NCBI GenBank assembly: GCA_024281115.1
Contig: JAMXLI010000278.1
Location: 1 to 34,497, forward strand
Length of the DNA stretch: 34,497 nt
Source of the DNA: Terriglobales bacterium
GTDB taxonomy: Bacteria > Acidobacteriota > Terriglobia > Terriglobales > Acidobacteriaceae
Direction of reading: 5' to 3'
Part shown: piece by piece, positions 1-8,024 of the stretch
Layout of the letters: the number at the start of each line of letters is the position of its first letter
Numbering within the stretch: position 1 is the first letter of the stretch
Position numbers and translations under genes: made by a program
The notes under the pieces: generated by a model
What the model was told of the DNA's origin: nothing
Databases searched by the model: none
The model's input: the letters and a program-made list of their open reading frames with translations, nothing else

Positions 1-504
1 TTTGAATACGTCACGGCCAACCGCGTGATGTTGAGCTACGAACTGCCCCTCAACGAGATTGTGCTCGACTTCTATGACCGGCTGAAGTCCGTTTCCCGCG
101 GCTACGCCTCCCTGGACTACCACCTGGCAGGGTACTGGGAGTCGCCCATGGTCAAGCTCGACATCCTCGTGGCCGGCGACCCTGTGGACGCGCTCTCCAC
201 CATCGTTCACCGCGACTTAGCCTACGAGCGCGGCCGGGCCCTGGCCGCCAAGATGAAGGAACTTATCCCCCGGCAGATGTTCGAAGTGGCTATCCAGGCC
301 TCCGTGGGCGCAAAAATTATCGCCCGCGAAACCGTGCCTGCCATGCGTAAGAACGTTTTAGCGAAATGCTATGGAGGCGACATCACGCGCAAGCGCAAAC
401 TGCTGGAGAAGCAGAAGGAAGGCAAGAAGCGCATGAAGCGCATCGGGCGCGTCGATATCCCACAGGAAGCCTTCCTGGCCGTGCTCCGGGTTACCGAAGA
501 GTAA
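1..504 (+). CDS. lepA: Elongation factor 4 (LepA), C-terminal part, 5' truncated by window edge
   Basis: The reading frame is open from base 1 and only the last ~167 residues are present, so the true start lies upstream of the window; the ORF-track start at 25 is just an internal GTG. LepA is a ribosome-bound translational GTPase that remodels stalled or mistranslocated ribosomes. The G domain is not visible here, but the LepA-specific C-terminal domain is: [20 protein letters not shown] is the end of the EF-G domain V-like fold, and the basic tail [20 protein letters not shown] followed by KEGKKRMK is the hallmark that contacts the ribosomal A/P site. It ends with [12 protein letters not shown], as LepA proteins normally do. 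It converges with dnaB, and a plus-strand intrinsic terminator lies about 235 bp downstream. Confidence 0.97.
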   Translation, partial: FEYVTANRVMLSYELPLNEIVLDFYDRLKSVSRGYASLDYHLAGYWESPMVKLDILVAGDPVDALSTIVHRDLAYERGRALAAKMKELIPRQMFEVAIQASVGAKIIARETVPAMRKNVLAKCYGGDITRKRKLLEKQKEGKKRMKRIGRVDIPQEAFLAVLRVTEE

Positions 505-817
505 GCGCCGCCGGGGTGCCGGAGAAGCCGGGTTACCCCAGCGGTGCACAGCCGGAGCTGGGTGTTTCCTTGTAACAAGCTTTACATATGTGCAAAAGTG
601 CCGGATCGGGGATGGTTTCACCCCGCGTCCCGTGTTAACCAGATGGGCAGCAGAGCTTTCCAGCTAAGGCCAACCAAACAGACATCTTAGAGTGCCCCAT
701 CTGCGCTGCAATCTGCCCCGCAAAACGCACCCGGCAGGCCGCCCGAAAAGGGGCGGCTTTTCCTTCCACAAACTTTTCCACAGTGTGACCCGGGGGCACG
801 GCAGCGTCTGCCGAAAG
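505..817. other. Gene-free gap between convergent lepA and dnaB
   Basis: No convincing coding frame is present in these 313 bp; the ORF at 664-849 on the minus strand is low complexity and looks spurious. The gap holds the lepA terminator and one isolated TTTTCCACA (774-782) that fits the DnaA-box consensus TTWTNCACA. A single box between convergent genes is not evidence for an origin. Confidence 0.6.
738..765 (+). terminator. Intrinsic terminator downstream of lepA
   Basis: GCCGCCC (738-744) pairs perfectly with GGGCGGC (751-757) around a GAAAAG loop and is followed by TTTTCCTT. The T-run is on the plus strand, so it stops transcripts coming from lepA. The opposite strand has no U-run, so it is not an evident dnaB terminator. 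Confidence 0.75.
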
Positions 818-2185
818 CTAAATCCAATCAGCACGGTCCAGGGTTTCAAAGCGGGTTGAAGACTTCAGGAAGGCAAGCTGGACAGTATCCGTGGGCCCGT
901 TACGCTGCTTGGCAATAATGAGCTTGGCCTTGCCTTGGAGGTCTGGATTTTCATGGTCATACACCTCCGGGCGGTAGATGAAGGCCACCACGTCGGCGTC
1001 CTGTTCAATGGCGCCGGACTCCCTCAGGTCGGAGAGCTTGGGCTCATTGTCCTTGCCGCCGCGGTTCTCCGGGGCGCGGCTCAATTGCGAAAGCGCGATG
1101 ACAGGCAATTGCAGCTCCTTGGCCAGCCCTTTCAGGCCCCGTGAGATGGCCGAAACCTCTTGCGTGCGGTTCTCAAACTTGCGTCCGCCCAGCCCGCTGG
1201 CCGACATGAGCTGCAGGTAGTCCACCACGATCAGGTCCAACCGCCCCTGGGTCTGCTTCAGGCGCCGCGATTTGGCGCGCATTTCCGTTAATGAGATCCC
1301 GGGGGTGTCGTCGATAAAAATAGGAGCATCGCTCAGTTCGCCGAGCGCCCCGGTCAGCTTGCCGAAATCCTCCTTGCCCAGGAAGCCCGTCCGCATCTTG
1401 TGCGAATCCACGCGGGCTTGCGAGCACAGCAGCCGCAGCAGCAGCGACTCGCGCGACATTTCCAGCGAAAAAATTCCCACCACCTTTTTGTCCATCACCG
1501 CCGCGTTCTGCGCGATGTTGAGTGCAAAGGCGGTTTTGCCCATGGAAGGGCGCGCCGCCAGGATCACCAGGTCGGAGGGCTGCAGCCCGCTGGTGAGATC
1601 GTCGAAATCCTTGTAGTGCGTCTCCAGTCCGGTAATCCGTTGGCCGCGCTCGTAGAGCGCGTCGATGGAGCCGAAGGATTCCTTAACGATCTCCTTGACA
1701 TCCACGAAGCCGCGGCCCATGCGGTTTTCCGAAAGCTGAAAAATGGCCGATTCGGCGGCATCGAGGATTTCCTCGGCCGGGTCCGCCTGCTCGGCGGCGC
1801 GGGCGATGGCGGAGCTGGCAGTGTGAATCAGGCCGCGCAGCAGCGCCTTGTCGCGGACGATCCTGACGTAGTTCTCGATTGTGGGGCGGCGCGGCAGGCC
1901 GTCCGTGAGGGAGGAGATGTAGGCCACCCCGCCCACCGCTTCCACCTCGCGGCGGCGCGCCAGCTCCTCGGACAGGGTGATGATGTCAATCTGCTTGGCC
2001 GTCTCCGAGAGCTCGCACATGCGCGCGTAGATGCGGCGGTGTGCGTCCAGCGAGAAATCCTCGGCGCGCAGAGATTCTGCCGCCTGGTTGAAGGCAGAGT
2101 TGTCGAGTAGAACAGCGCCGAGAATAGCGCGCTCGGCGTCTACGCTGGCAGGAAGAGAATCAAGCGTGGGATCCGTGGTCGCCAA
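818..2185 (-). CDS. dnaB: Replicative DNA helicase DnaB
   Basis: 455 aa, the usual length for the hexameric 5'-3' helicase that unwinds the replication fork and recruits primase. The N-terminal helical domain (about residues 10-110, starting SVDAERAILGAVLLDN) is followed by a linker and a RecA-like ATPase domain. Walker A is ARPSMGKT (about 211-218); Walker B/H2 is LIVVDYLQLMS (about 312-322). SQLSRAPENR and SDLRESGAIEQDADVV are the DnaB motifs H3/H4 with the arginine finger region. No intein is inserted. The start is a TTG: the frame is closed by a TGA only a few codons upstream and no in-frame ATG/GTG lies before the conserved N-terminus. No obvious Shine-Dalgarno sequence precedes it, so initiation may be weak. 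Transcribed toward lepA. Confidence 0.97.
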   Translation of the reverse strand: MATTDPTLDSLPASVDAERAILGAVLLDNSAFNQAAESLRAEDFSLDAHRRIYARMCELSETAKQIDIITLSEELARRREVEAVGGVAYISSLTDGLPRRPTIENYVRIVRDKALLRGLIHTASSAIARAAEQADPAEEILDAAESAIFQLSENRMGRGFVDVKEIVKESFGSIDALYERGQRITGLETHYKDFDDLTSGLQPSDLVILAARPSMGKTAFALNIAQNAAVMDKKVVGIFSLEMSRESLLLRLLCSQARVDSHKMRTGFLGKEDFGKLTGALGELSDAPIFIDDTPGISLTEMRAKSRRLKQTQGRLDLIVVDYLQLMSASGLGGRKFENRTQEVSAISRGLKGLAKELQLPVIALSQLSRAPENRGGKDNEPKLSDLRESGAIEQDADVVAFIYRPEVYDHENPDLQGKAKLIIAKQRNGPTDTVQLAFLKSSTRFETLDRADWI

Positions 2186-2409
2186 AGGGTCAACTCAAAA
2201 GGGTGAAAGTTGGGTGAGTGTACTCGCTAAACCCGCCCACGTGTGCTGTGAATCGAACCTCATGGTTTGAGGAAAAAAACGTCGCAAACGGAAGCTGCCG
2301 CCGACTCGCGCGCCTCGACGTGAAGTTCGAACCGGCAGCAACGCCAGCCTGATTGTGGAGCGAACAAATAGCGAAAGTCAATAGCGGCGGTAATCCGGCC
2401 GGACCGCCC

Positions 2410-2447
2410 AAAAAAAAATATGGCCCGGGCCAGCCACCCGGGCCATA
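2410..2447 (-). terminator. Strong intrinsic terminator, minus strand
   Basis: TATGGCCCGGG (2419-2429) and CCCGGGCCATA (2437-2447) form a perfect 11-bp stem with a 7-nt loop. Nine consecutive A (2410-2418) follow on the left, i.e. a U9 tract after the hairpin for minus-strand RNA. It is the strongest terminator in the window, lies about 465 bp past the stop of the nearest minus-strand gene (2913), and lies upstream of dnaB. Confidence 0.92.
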
Positions 2448-2740
2448 CGTTTGACGGAGGCTGCTCTGATGCTGCGCCGCCGGCGTGGCCGTCACCGCGC
2501 CGCTCGCGCGTGTATCCTGCCGAGTCCGTTGTGCGGCCGCTTGCGCGGCCACCCTGCTTCCGTCGCCAGTCACGATGACCGCCGGCGGGAGCCCGGCTGC
2601 GGGTTACCAGCCCGCAGATCGCAGAACGACAGTTCTAGTTCTGCCCAGTGCAGAACTGTTCGGAGCCGCAACGCCCGGGCCCTTAACGGACCCACCGGTC
2701 ATTCAACCCTCGAGAATCACCGGGAACCGCCGTCTTTGTT
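2448..2740 (-). ncRNA. Candidate structured RNA ending at the 2410 terminator (identity unknown, possibly 6S-like)
   Basis: On the minus strand the segment folds into several perfect stems: AGTTCTGC/GCAGAACT (2637-2657), CTGCGGG/CCCGCAG (2597-2617) and GGCCGC-GCAA-GCGGCC with a GNRA tetraloop (2535-2550). A long-range pairing joins GGCGG-TT-CCCGG (2720-2731 region) to CCGGG-CTC-CCGCC (2584-2596 region) and would close a ~148-nt element. A long rod with a small hairpin on the 3' side of a central bulge resembles the layout of 6S RNA, but I cannot match 6S sequence positions. It lacks the conserved cores of RNase P RNA, tmRNA and SRP RNA. Alternatively it is the structured 3'-UTR of the upstream gene. 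The 5' end is unknown; the coordinates are approximate. Confidence 0.35.
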
Positions 2741-2912
2741 TGCGACACTCTGCAGGACCCTCAGAACATCTCGCGTCTGCATTGAGGGCACTTTGCGGCA
2801 AGCGCCGCCGGCAGGCAACGGGAAACTAGCGCGCAGGTGTGAACAAGCTGTGGGATTGTTCAGATTGCTGTGGAAACGCGCGGAAAACCCGGATCGGCAG
2901 CGCTGCCTCGGC

Positions 2913-5291
2913 TCAGAAGCGCAACAGGTACGACACTTTCACGAACAACTGCCGGCCGTCATTGAGGAAGCGGGCAGAACGCAGCAGTTGCGGCGGGTCC
3001 GCGGGATCGGGCAGCAGCGAACGATCCAGGTTGGCCACATCGCTGTTGTAGCCCACATAGACGGCGGTGCCGGGATGCACCAGGTAGGTGAACAGCACGT
3101 CGCCGTTGAAGCTCTTGGCGTGCTGCAGCGACGTCAAGGCGGTGTTGGTGAGGTTCGCGTTGTACTGCCCGATGACGCGCAGCGAAAACTGCCGTGTGAA
3201 CTGGTAGTTCCACTTGCTGCGCAGGATGTGGCTGTTGAACATGTTGAGGTCGGTGTGCACGTCGCGCAGCGAGGTGTACAGATACGTGTTCTCGACGGTG
3301 AGCCCGCGCAGCGCCCGCACCGTCACCCCCGCCTGCGCGAAGCGCGACTTTCCCAGCACCGGCGGCCCCACCGCCGGTTGATAGTTCGTATCCTGGCCGC
3401 GGTTGAACTCCAGGTTCAGAGCGATCAAGTTGAAGTAGCGGCTGGCGAAGGTGAAGCCCGTCTGGTAGTGCGGGTAGTCTTGGTCCGCGACCAGGGAAGA
3501 AAAGTCTACCGGGCGCAGGCGCTCATGTCCGTAGCTGCCATACAGGGAGAGATCGGTACGGCCAATGAACGCCCACTGGTAGCGCGCCGTGCTGGTGTAT
3601 TCGATGCGCCGGCCCTGGTGGTCCCAGATGTTGCGCGTGTACAGGCTGGGGCCGTGAAACAGTAAATGCTTGCCCTCGACGTAGAAGCGGCGCTGCAAGA
3701 AGTTGCTGAACCAGCGGATATCGGGCCGCTGGAAGAAGCCGGTCTTGGTCTCGAACCCCGGCGCGTTGTCTTGGTACAGCGAGTTGAACTCCAGGTTGCG
3801 GCTGCTGCGCTCCAGGTACAGGTGGTAGCCGGGCCCGGCGCTGTAGCTGCCGTCGTTCAACCGGGTCTGGCTGGTGACTGCCTGCCCATCCAATTGCCAG
3901 TTCGGGGTGAACTTCAGGTGGGTGTCGAAACCGCCCACGCGGTTCATGCTGGTAATGCAGGGATCCGTTTGGTCAATGCTGGAGGCCAGCGCGGTGTCGG
4001 CGCAGGTGGTATGCGCGGAAGTGTGCAGCTCGCGGTCGGTGTAAATAAAGCCGAAATTGCTGCCGTGCTGCCCGAACTCGCGGCTCACGCGGACCACGCC
4101 GAAGTAGGCGTGCCGCCCGAAGAGGGGATCGCCCGGAAGCACGCTCTCGCCCGGAGACTGGTCGTCGGCGAACAACGTGCCTAGCGACCATCGCCCCAGC
4201 TTTCCCGTCAAGCGCACGCCGTAAAGCGGATCCACAATGCGCCGCGTAAAAACCAGGTTGATGGGCGTTTTGAAGAAATTGGTGTTTTCCTGGAAGAAGG
4301 GACGCTTCTCCGGGAAGAACACCTCGAAACGCTGGTTGACCGTCACCTGCGGGTCGTCGGATTCCACCTGCCCGAAGTCCGGATTGATGGTGGCGTCGAG
4401 CACCAGGCTGTCTTTAATCACGGCCTTGGCATCCAGCCCGGCGTTGATGTCGGCGGGCTTGGAAACGAAGACGCCGTGGGCGGGATTGCGCAGGTCGAGA
4501 TCACGGGCTGACCGGAACGATGCGTAGGGAACAAACTGCAGGTTGCGTCCGGGGGAAATGCCTTCTATGCCCGACAGCGCGCCTTCCTGGGCAAGCAGCC
4601 CCTGCTTGTTGGGCGAGTTGCGCGGATAGAAAGAGTGCTCGCCGCCATTATGCTGGATGTCGCGCTCCAGGATGAAGCCCCAGTCCTGCATTCCGGCGGA
4701 GCGGGGGAAACGCAGCGACTTGAAGGGAATGGCGATGTAGCCGATCCAGCCCTGCGGAAAGATGCGGGTCTCGCTGTCCCATACCGTGTCCCACGACAAG
4801 TCGAAATCTGCGCCCTCCAGCATGGTGCCTTCCTGCTGAATGCCGAGAGGATTGATAAAGAAAAACACGCCGTGGCGCTGATCGTGAAATGTGTCGAGCC
4901 AGATGCCGATCTGGTCCTCATCGTTGATCTGCTCGCGGCGCACCATGTGCGAGCGCAAGGCGTCCATGCGCCGATCGAAGGCGAGCACCACCAGGTAAAG
5001 AGTGGTGCCGGTGTAGCCCAGGTAAGCCTCGGTGCGCTCGGAGATCGGCTGGCCGTCGTAGGGATCGCGCTGCCAAAAGCGGTCCACCTTCAACATGGTG
5101 TGGGCAATGGCAGCCGATGCCTGCATGCCGGCAAAGTCCGCGAGGGTAGGCGGGCGCGGCAGGCGCGGAATGCGCAGAGGCGAGAAATGGCTGGGCGCAG
5201 GCGTGGCGGGTTGCGAAGAATCGGCACCGCGGGTGCCGGCGTGCGCGGCGGCGCCGGCAAGCGCCAGCGCCGACAGCAGCATGCAGGCCAT
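2913..5291 (-). CDS. DUF5916-like outer-membrane protein with N-terminal CBM9-like domain
   Basis: 792 aa. A signal peptide (MACMLLSALALAGAAAHAG) leads into a domain resembling carbohydrate-binding family 9 (about residues 60-215: VDRFWQRDPYDG, TEAYLGYTGTTLYLVVLAFD, EDQIGIWLDTFHDQRHGVFF, AIPFKSLRFP). A long beta-rich part follows and ends in KVSYLLRF, with the C-terminal aromatic residue typical of outer-membrane barrels. INPDFGQVESDDPQVTVNQR and FFPEKRPFFQEN are characteristic of DUF5916 proteins, common in Acidobacteria and Bacteroidetes. Family members are predicted surface proteins; the substrate is unknown. Start: the ATG at 5291 gives a short n-region. An AGGAG lies about 27 nt upstream, spaced for a CTG codon seven residues earlier (LRRQLSRM), so a non-ATG start is possible. 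No terminator is visible at once after the stop; the transcript may run to the 2410 terminator. Confidence 0.85.
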   Translation of the reverse strand: MACMLLSALALAGAAAHAGTRGADSSQPATPAPSHFSPLRIPRLPRPPTLADFAGMQASAAIAHTMLKVDRFWQRDPYDGQPISERTEAYLGYTGTTLYLVVLAFDRRMDALRSHMVRREQINDEDQIGIWLDTFHDQRHGVFFFINPLGIQQEGTMLEGADFDLSWDTVWDSETRIFPQGWIGYIAIPFKSLRFPRSAGMQDWGFILERDIQHNGGEHSFYPRNSPNKQGLLAQEGALSGIEGISPGRNLQFVPYASFRSARDLDLRNPAHGVFVSKPADINAGLDAKAVIKDSLVLDATINPDFGQVESDDPQVTVNQRFEVFFPEKRPFFQENTNFFKTPINLVFTRRIVDPLYGVRLTGKLGRWSLGTLFADDQSPGESVLPGDPLFGRHAYFGVVRVSREFGQHGSNFGFIYTDRELHTSAHTTCADTALASSIDQTDPCITSMNRVGGFDTHLKFTPNWQLDGQAVTSQTRLNDGSYSAGPGYHLYLERSSRNLEFNSLYQDNAPGFETKTGFFQRPDIRWFSNFLQRRFYVEGKHLLFHGPSLYTRNIWDHQGRRIEYTSTARYQWAFIGRTDLSLYGSYGHERLRPVDFSSLVADQDYPHYQTGFTFASRYFNLIALNLEFNRGQDTNYQPAVGPPVLGKSRFAQAGVTVRALRGLTVENTYLYTSLRDVHTDLNMFNSHILRSKWNYQFTRQFSLRVIGQYNANLTNTALTSLQHAKSFNGDVLFTYLVHPGTAVYVGYNSDVANLDRSLLPDPADPPQLLRSARFLNDGRQLFVKVSYLLRF

Positions 5292-5637
5292 GCGTGAGAG
5301 CTGTCGCCTCAGCCAGTTTCTCCTGTACTTCCTGGACCCTGCTTAGACGGCGCCGCGCCTGGTTGGAAAGCGAACACGCCGTGACCGGCATTCATGTAGC
5401 TCTCGCGCCAGTTTCAGCCGCGATCCGGCGATTGTATGGCGCGTTACGTTGAAGCCCCCTAATAGCCGCTGCGCGCCAAAAATGGTGCGAGGCGTCATTC
5501 TGGCGCAACCACCTGTGCATCAACCTAATAGACGCAATTGGGCGGTTGAAGTCTTTCACCTTTTCGTCCTCATAGTGAGGAGCCGGTCTTGCCTCTATAA
5601 CCAGAGCGGGTGTAAAACGTTGGTCCTCGGAGCGCTG
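5292..5637. other. Divergent intergenic region
   Basis: 346 bp between the minus-strand DUF5916-like gene and the plus-strand 5638 gene, so it should hold both promoters. I see no convincing -35/-10 pair. The octamer CCTAATAG occurs twice about 68 bp apart (near 5457 and 5525), which is only weakly suggestive of a regulatory repeat. The ORF-track extension of the 5638 gene back to 5449 is not supported by its composition. Confidence 0.45.
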
Positions 5638-6135
5638 ATGGCTTTGCGCAAAAAGGACCTGGGAGCGTCACCGGAACCCGCGCAGGAACCCGCTGCAAAT
5701 TGGGAGCCGTTCCGCGGCCTAGCGACGCGCGAGAACGCCGCCGCGCATTCTCGAACCATCATGCGCAACGCCGCGCTCTGGTTCTTGGTAGTAATTCTTG
5801 CCACCCTCGTCACCGTGATCACGGTGAAGTTGGGCCGGCGCATCCCTTCGCTGTACTCGAGCGCGCGTGCCGAAGTTGTGGCCCTCGCGTCGCGGTTCCA
5901 TTCCGAGCCGCCCGCCCAGCGGGTGGCCGATCCCGAGCCTCCGGCCCGGAGTCTACGTCGCGCGTCTCGGCATGCGGCCAGCCGTGCCCGGTTTGCGACA
6001 GCTTCTCGCGACCGCATGCCCCGTCCCTTCGACGCCTACCTGGTGGAAAACGGCCGCGAGGTGTTGATTGGCTCCATGGGGCAGGTCGTAATCGTAGACA
6101 TGACCACAGGCAACTTCTCCTGGGTCCGCAATTAG
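5638..6135 (+). CDS. Hypothetical single-pass membrane protein
   Basis: 165 aa from the ATG at 5638, preceded by CGGAGCG; the track start at 5449 adds an unlikely N-terminus. A basic and acidic N-terminal cytoplasmic stretch (about 1-40) is followed by one hydrophobic segment, NAALWFLVVILATLVTVITV (about 45-64). An Arg/Ala/Pro-rich linker follows, then a short C-terminal beta-like segment ending YLVENGREVLIGSMGQVVIVDMTT. The topology suggests a bitopic protein with a small periplasmic domain. I do not recognise a family. It is followed by the GNAT gene after 65 bp in the same direction. Confidence 0.7.
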   Translation: MALRKKDLGASPEPAQEPAANWEPFRGLATRENAAAHSRTIMRNAALWFLVVILATLVTVITVKLGRRIPSLYSSARAEVVALASRFHSEPPAQRVADPEPPARSLRRASRHAASRARFATASRDRMPRPFDAYLVENGREVLIGSMGQVVIVDMTTGNFSWVRN

Positions 6136-6200
6136 GCGTGCCCCGCTCCAGCCCCGGTTTTGAGTGCGGCCCCCACGACTCCTCCGCGAGTGCCTCCGCC

Positions 6201-6740
6201 GTGAAGCAAAATTCCGCCCTCGTGGAGATTGCCAGCGCGCGCCTCAACCTGCGGCGATTCACGCCTGACGATCTTGCCGAGTTGTGCCGGTTGTTTTCCG
6301 ATCCCGCCGTCACGCGTCACTATGACGTGAACCTCGGCAGCATGGCCGAAGTCGAGGAGTATGCGCGGGCATGGCTGGACCGCAGGTTGCGAGCGTACGC
6401 CGACCACGGCCATGCGCTGTGGGCCGCGGAACTCAAGATGGGCGGAGCGTTCGTGGGCGCGGTCGGATTAACCGAGCAAACCGTGGAAGGCCGCGCGGAC
6501 ACCGAAATTGGTTACCACCTGAAAAGCGAGCACTGGGAACGGGGCCTCGCCACCGAGGCCGCTATCGCCTGCCGCGATTATGGGTTTGCGCGCCTGCAGC
6601 GTTCCCGGCTGATTTCGCTGATCGCTCCCGGCAATCATCCTTCGATGGCCGTGGCCCGCAGGGTGGGGATGTCGCGCGAGCGCGACGTAACCTGGCGCGG
6701 CCGCGCTTTCGTCCTGTTCTCGATGGCGTCCCCGCGCTAA
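6201..6740 (+). CDS. GNAT family N-acetyltransferase (RimJ/RimL-like)
   Basis: 179 aa from the GTG at 6201; a second in-frame GTG at 6222 would also fit, and neither has a strong ribosome-binding site. The ORF-track start at 5700 overlaps the previous gene out of frame and is rejected. Opening residues IASARLNLRRFTPDDLAELCRLFSDP are the classic Acetyltransf_3 N-terminus. TEIGYHLKSEHWERGLATEA contains the acetyl-CoA pyrophosphate-binding loop (R-G-L-A) and beta4, and RLISLIAPGNHPSMAVARRVGM is the C-terminal N-x-x-S/A-x-x-x-x-x-K/R-x-G-F/M element. The protein transfers acetyl from acetyl-CoA to an amine, but the substrate cannot be told from sequence; protein N-termini or small amines are typical. 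Confidence 0.88.
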   Translation: MKQNSALVEIASARLNLRRFTPDDLAELCRLFSDPAVTRHYDVNLGSMAEVEEYARAWLDRRLRAYADHGHALWAAELKMGGAFVGAVGLTEQTVEGRADTEIGYHLKSEHWERGLATEAAIACRDYGFARLQRSRLISLIAPGNHPSMAVARRVGMSRERDVTWRGRAFVLFSMASPR

Positions 6741-6818
6741 GTCTCTGCGGTTCGGCCCCTCGTCCGCCGCGTCCCTCCCCCCGGCAACCTCGGTCCAGCG
6801 CACGGCGTCGTACCCAGA

Positions 6819-7187
6819 GTGGATCTCGCCGCGCTGGTCCCCGTCGTTGCTAATGTGCTGGTCATCGTTGGCCTGCTGCTCTATGCCTTCGGCCTGTTCG
6901 CCGAGTATCACTCGCGCGGGCGCTGGGCAAAAAATATCACTACCCTGGTGGCCAGTATCGGCATGATGGTGCTTGCCATCTCGCTGCTGCTGACGCCGGC
7001 CAATGCCCGCGTCATGCTGCGCGTCGCCCAAAGCGGGGTTTCGGAGGTCCTGATGTGGATCAGTAGCGGCCTGCTGCTGGCCGCCATCTCTGCCTATGGC
7101 GCCATCACCTACTGGAGGCCGCTGCGGCTCTGGCACGAGCGGCGTATCGCGCGTCACCTGAGCCGCGAACTGCCGCGCATCTATTGA
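6819..7187 (+). CDS. Small multi-pass membrane protein, unknown function
   Basis: 122 aa from a GTG at 6819, with no strong ribosome-binding site. Three hydrophobic segments are visible: about 5-27 (LVPVVANVLVIVGLLLYAFG), 42-59 (TTLVASIGMMVLAISLLL) and 80-98 (MWISSGLLLAAISAYGAIT). Positive charges cluster in the loop after the first segment (HSRGRWAKN) and in the C-terminal tail (LRLWHERRIARHLSRELP), which suggests a cytoplasmic C-terminus. No family is recognised. It lies between the GNAT gene and the YqjE-like pair, on the same strand. Confidence 0.6.
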   Translation: MDLAALVPVVANVLVIVGLLLYAFGLFAEYHSRGRWAKNITTLVASIGMMVLAISLLLTPANARVMLRVAQSGVSEVLMWISSGLLLAAISAYGAITYWRPLRLWHERRIARHLSRELPRIY

Positions 7188-7339
7188 TCCCAGCTGTGGC
7201 CACGAAGTCGGGGCTGGCCCGAGTTTCCGGAATTTTGTCCGCCCCGGAAACATTCTGCCGTCGCGCCGGCATCCCACGTTAAAGGCAGCCGATCGTAGCT
7301 GCCGTGACTTGCGGCTGCCGCCGCCAGGAGACTTTTGTC

Positions 7340-7810
7340 GTGATCGGCGAAACGAATGCAAGTCGGGAAGGCAGCGTCTCTGCTGCCGTGGTGCAAATCG
7401 TCAACGAGGTGAAGGAATTCGCGCGAACCCGCTATCGCATGTTGCGCGAGGAGATGAAGGAGAACATGGCTACCTGGCGCCGCGTAGCCGTTCTGGGAGC
7501 GCTGGCCCTGGTGCTGCTGGTCACCACCTGGCTGCTGTTCTCGCTGGCCTTGGTGGCAGTAATCGCCGCCGCCTTCTATCCCAATCCCTACGCCTGGTTC
7601 TTGGGATTCATCATCATGACGGTGGTGTGGGGTACGGGCGCGGCCATCGTGGTGCTGCTCGCCCGGCACGAGATGAAGGCGCAAGCCATGTACCCGAAGC
7701 AGACGGTGGAAACCTTGAAGGAAGATCAGGTGTGGATACAGAACGAACTGGGGAACGATGCGCATGGGAACATCAACGACGTTGAGGATCACAGCGGCCG
7801 AGCAGCGTAA
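7340..7810 (+). CDS. Phage-holin-fold membrane protein (YqjE-like, Phage_holin_3_6 type)
   Basis: 156 aa from the GTG at 7340, chosen because AGGAG lies nine bases upstream; the track start at 7304 lacks this. An amphipathic N-terminal helix (AVVQIVNEVKEFARTRYRMLREEMKE) leads to two transmembrane helices (VAVLGALALVLLVTTWLLFSLALVAVIAA and WFLGFIIMTVVWGTGAAIVVLL) and a charged tail. This is the layout of the chromosomal YqjE group within the actinophage-holin-like family. These are stress-associated inner-membrane proteins, not lysis proteins, and no phage genes are nearby. The 3' end overlaps the next small gene by 53 bases, so the two are very likely co-translated. Confidence 0.75.
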   Translation: MIGETNASREGSVSAAVVQIVNEVKEFARTRYRMLREEMKENMATWRRVAVLGALALVLLVTTWLLFSLALVAVIAAAFYPNPYAWFLGFIIMTVVWGTGAAIVVLLARHEMKAQAMYPKQTVETLKEDQVWIQNELGNDAHGNINDVEDHSGRAA

Positions 7811-7973
7811 GCGGCTGCACGACAGTGCCGAAGTTTTGAGGAACCGGGTGCGGCGGACGGCGCCCACGTACCTGGTGCGGGGCATTGTCGCCATTACCGC
7901 GCTGGTAGGACTGGTAGTTGGCTACAAGCTGATCTCCGGGCGGGGCCAGAAGAAATTGCGACGGCGCAGGTAG
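7758..7973 (+). CDS. Small membrane-anchored partner of the YqjE-like protein
   Basis: 71 aa with an amphipathic N-terminal half (TAAEQRKRLHDSAEVLRNRVRR), one transmembrane segment (YLVRGIVAITALVGLVVGYKLI) and a short very basic tail (KKLRRRR). This is the architecture of the DUF3618/YqjD-like proteins that commonly accompany YqjE-like genes; YqjD-type proteins tether to the inner membrane through the C-terminal helix. Starts at 7758 or 7764 (MRM versus MGT) are both possible. It overlaps the upstream gene by 53 bases in another frame. Confidence 0.65.
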   Translation: MRMGTSTTLRITAAEQRKRLHDSAEVLRNRVRRTAPTYLVRGIVAITALVGLVVGYKLISGRGQKKLRRRR

Positions 7974-8024
7974 ATTTCCGCTCCTCGCCGACCCGCCGCT
8001 GCAGCCGGCGGCCAGAACGTTTCC

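Larger units (their letters stand above)
2186..2912. other. 727-bp gene-free, stem-loop-rich intergenic region
   Basis: Lies between the dnaB start and the 3' end of the DUF5916-like gene. ORFs called here (2190-2573 minus, 2451-3665 plus, 2485-2829 plus) have no recognisable domain; the minus-strand ORF reads straight through the perfect terminator hairpin, which argues that it is spurious. The dnaB promoter must lie in the left part (about 2186-2300). The right part holds the candidate structured RNA and its terminator, annotated separately. Confidence 0.6.

Noticed and set aside
774-782. DnaA-box-like TTTTCCACA, with a similar TTTCCACA on the minus strand near 2870
   Set aside because: Isolated single sites in intergenic DNA, with no AT-rich unwinding element, no box cluster and no dnaA/dnaN nearby; not enough for an origin.
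2190-2573. 127-aa ORF on the minus strand between dnaB and the DUF5916-like gene
   Set aside because: It translates through the perfect terminator hairpin and its poly-U, covers the expected dnaB promoter, and shows no recognisable motif.
2448-2740. Identification of the minus-strand element as RNase P RNA, tmRNA or SRP RNA
   Set aside because: The conserved cores (GAGGAAAGTCC for RNase P, a tRNA-like 3' end and tag frame for tmRNA, GGAAGGAAGCAGCC for SRP) are not found. 6S remains only an architectural resemblance.
7340-7810. Phage holin gene as a sign of a prophage
   Set aside because: The protein has the chromosomal YqjE-like layout with its usual small partner; no phage structural, lysis or integrase genes are present.
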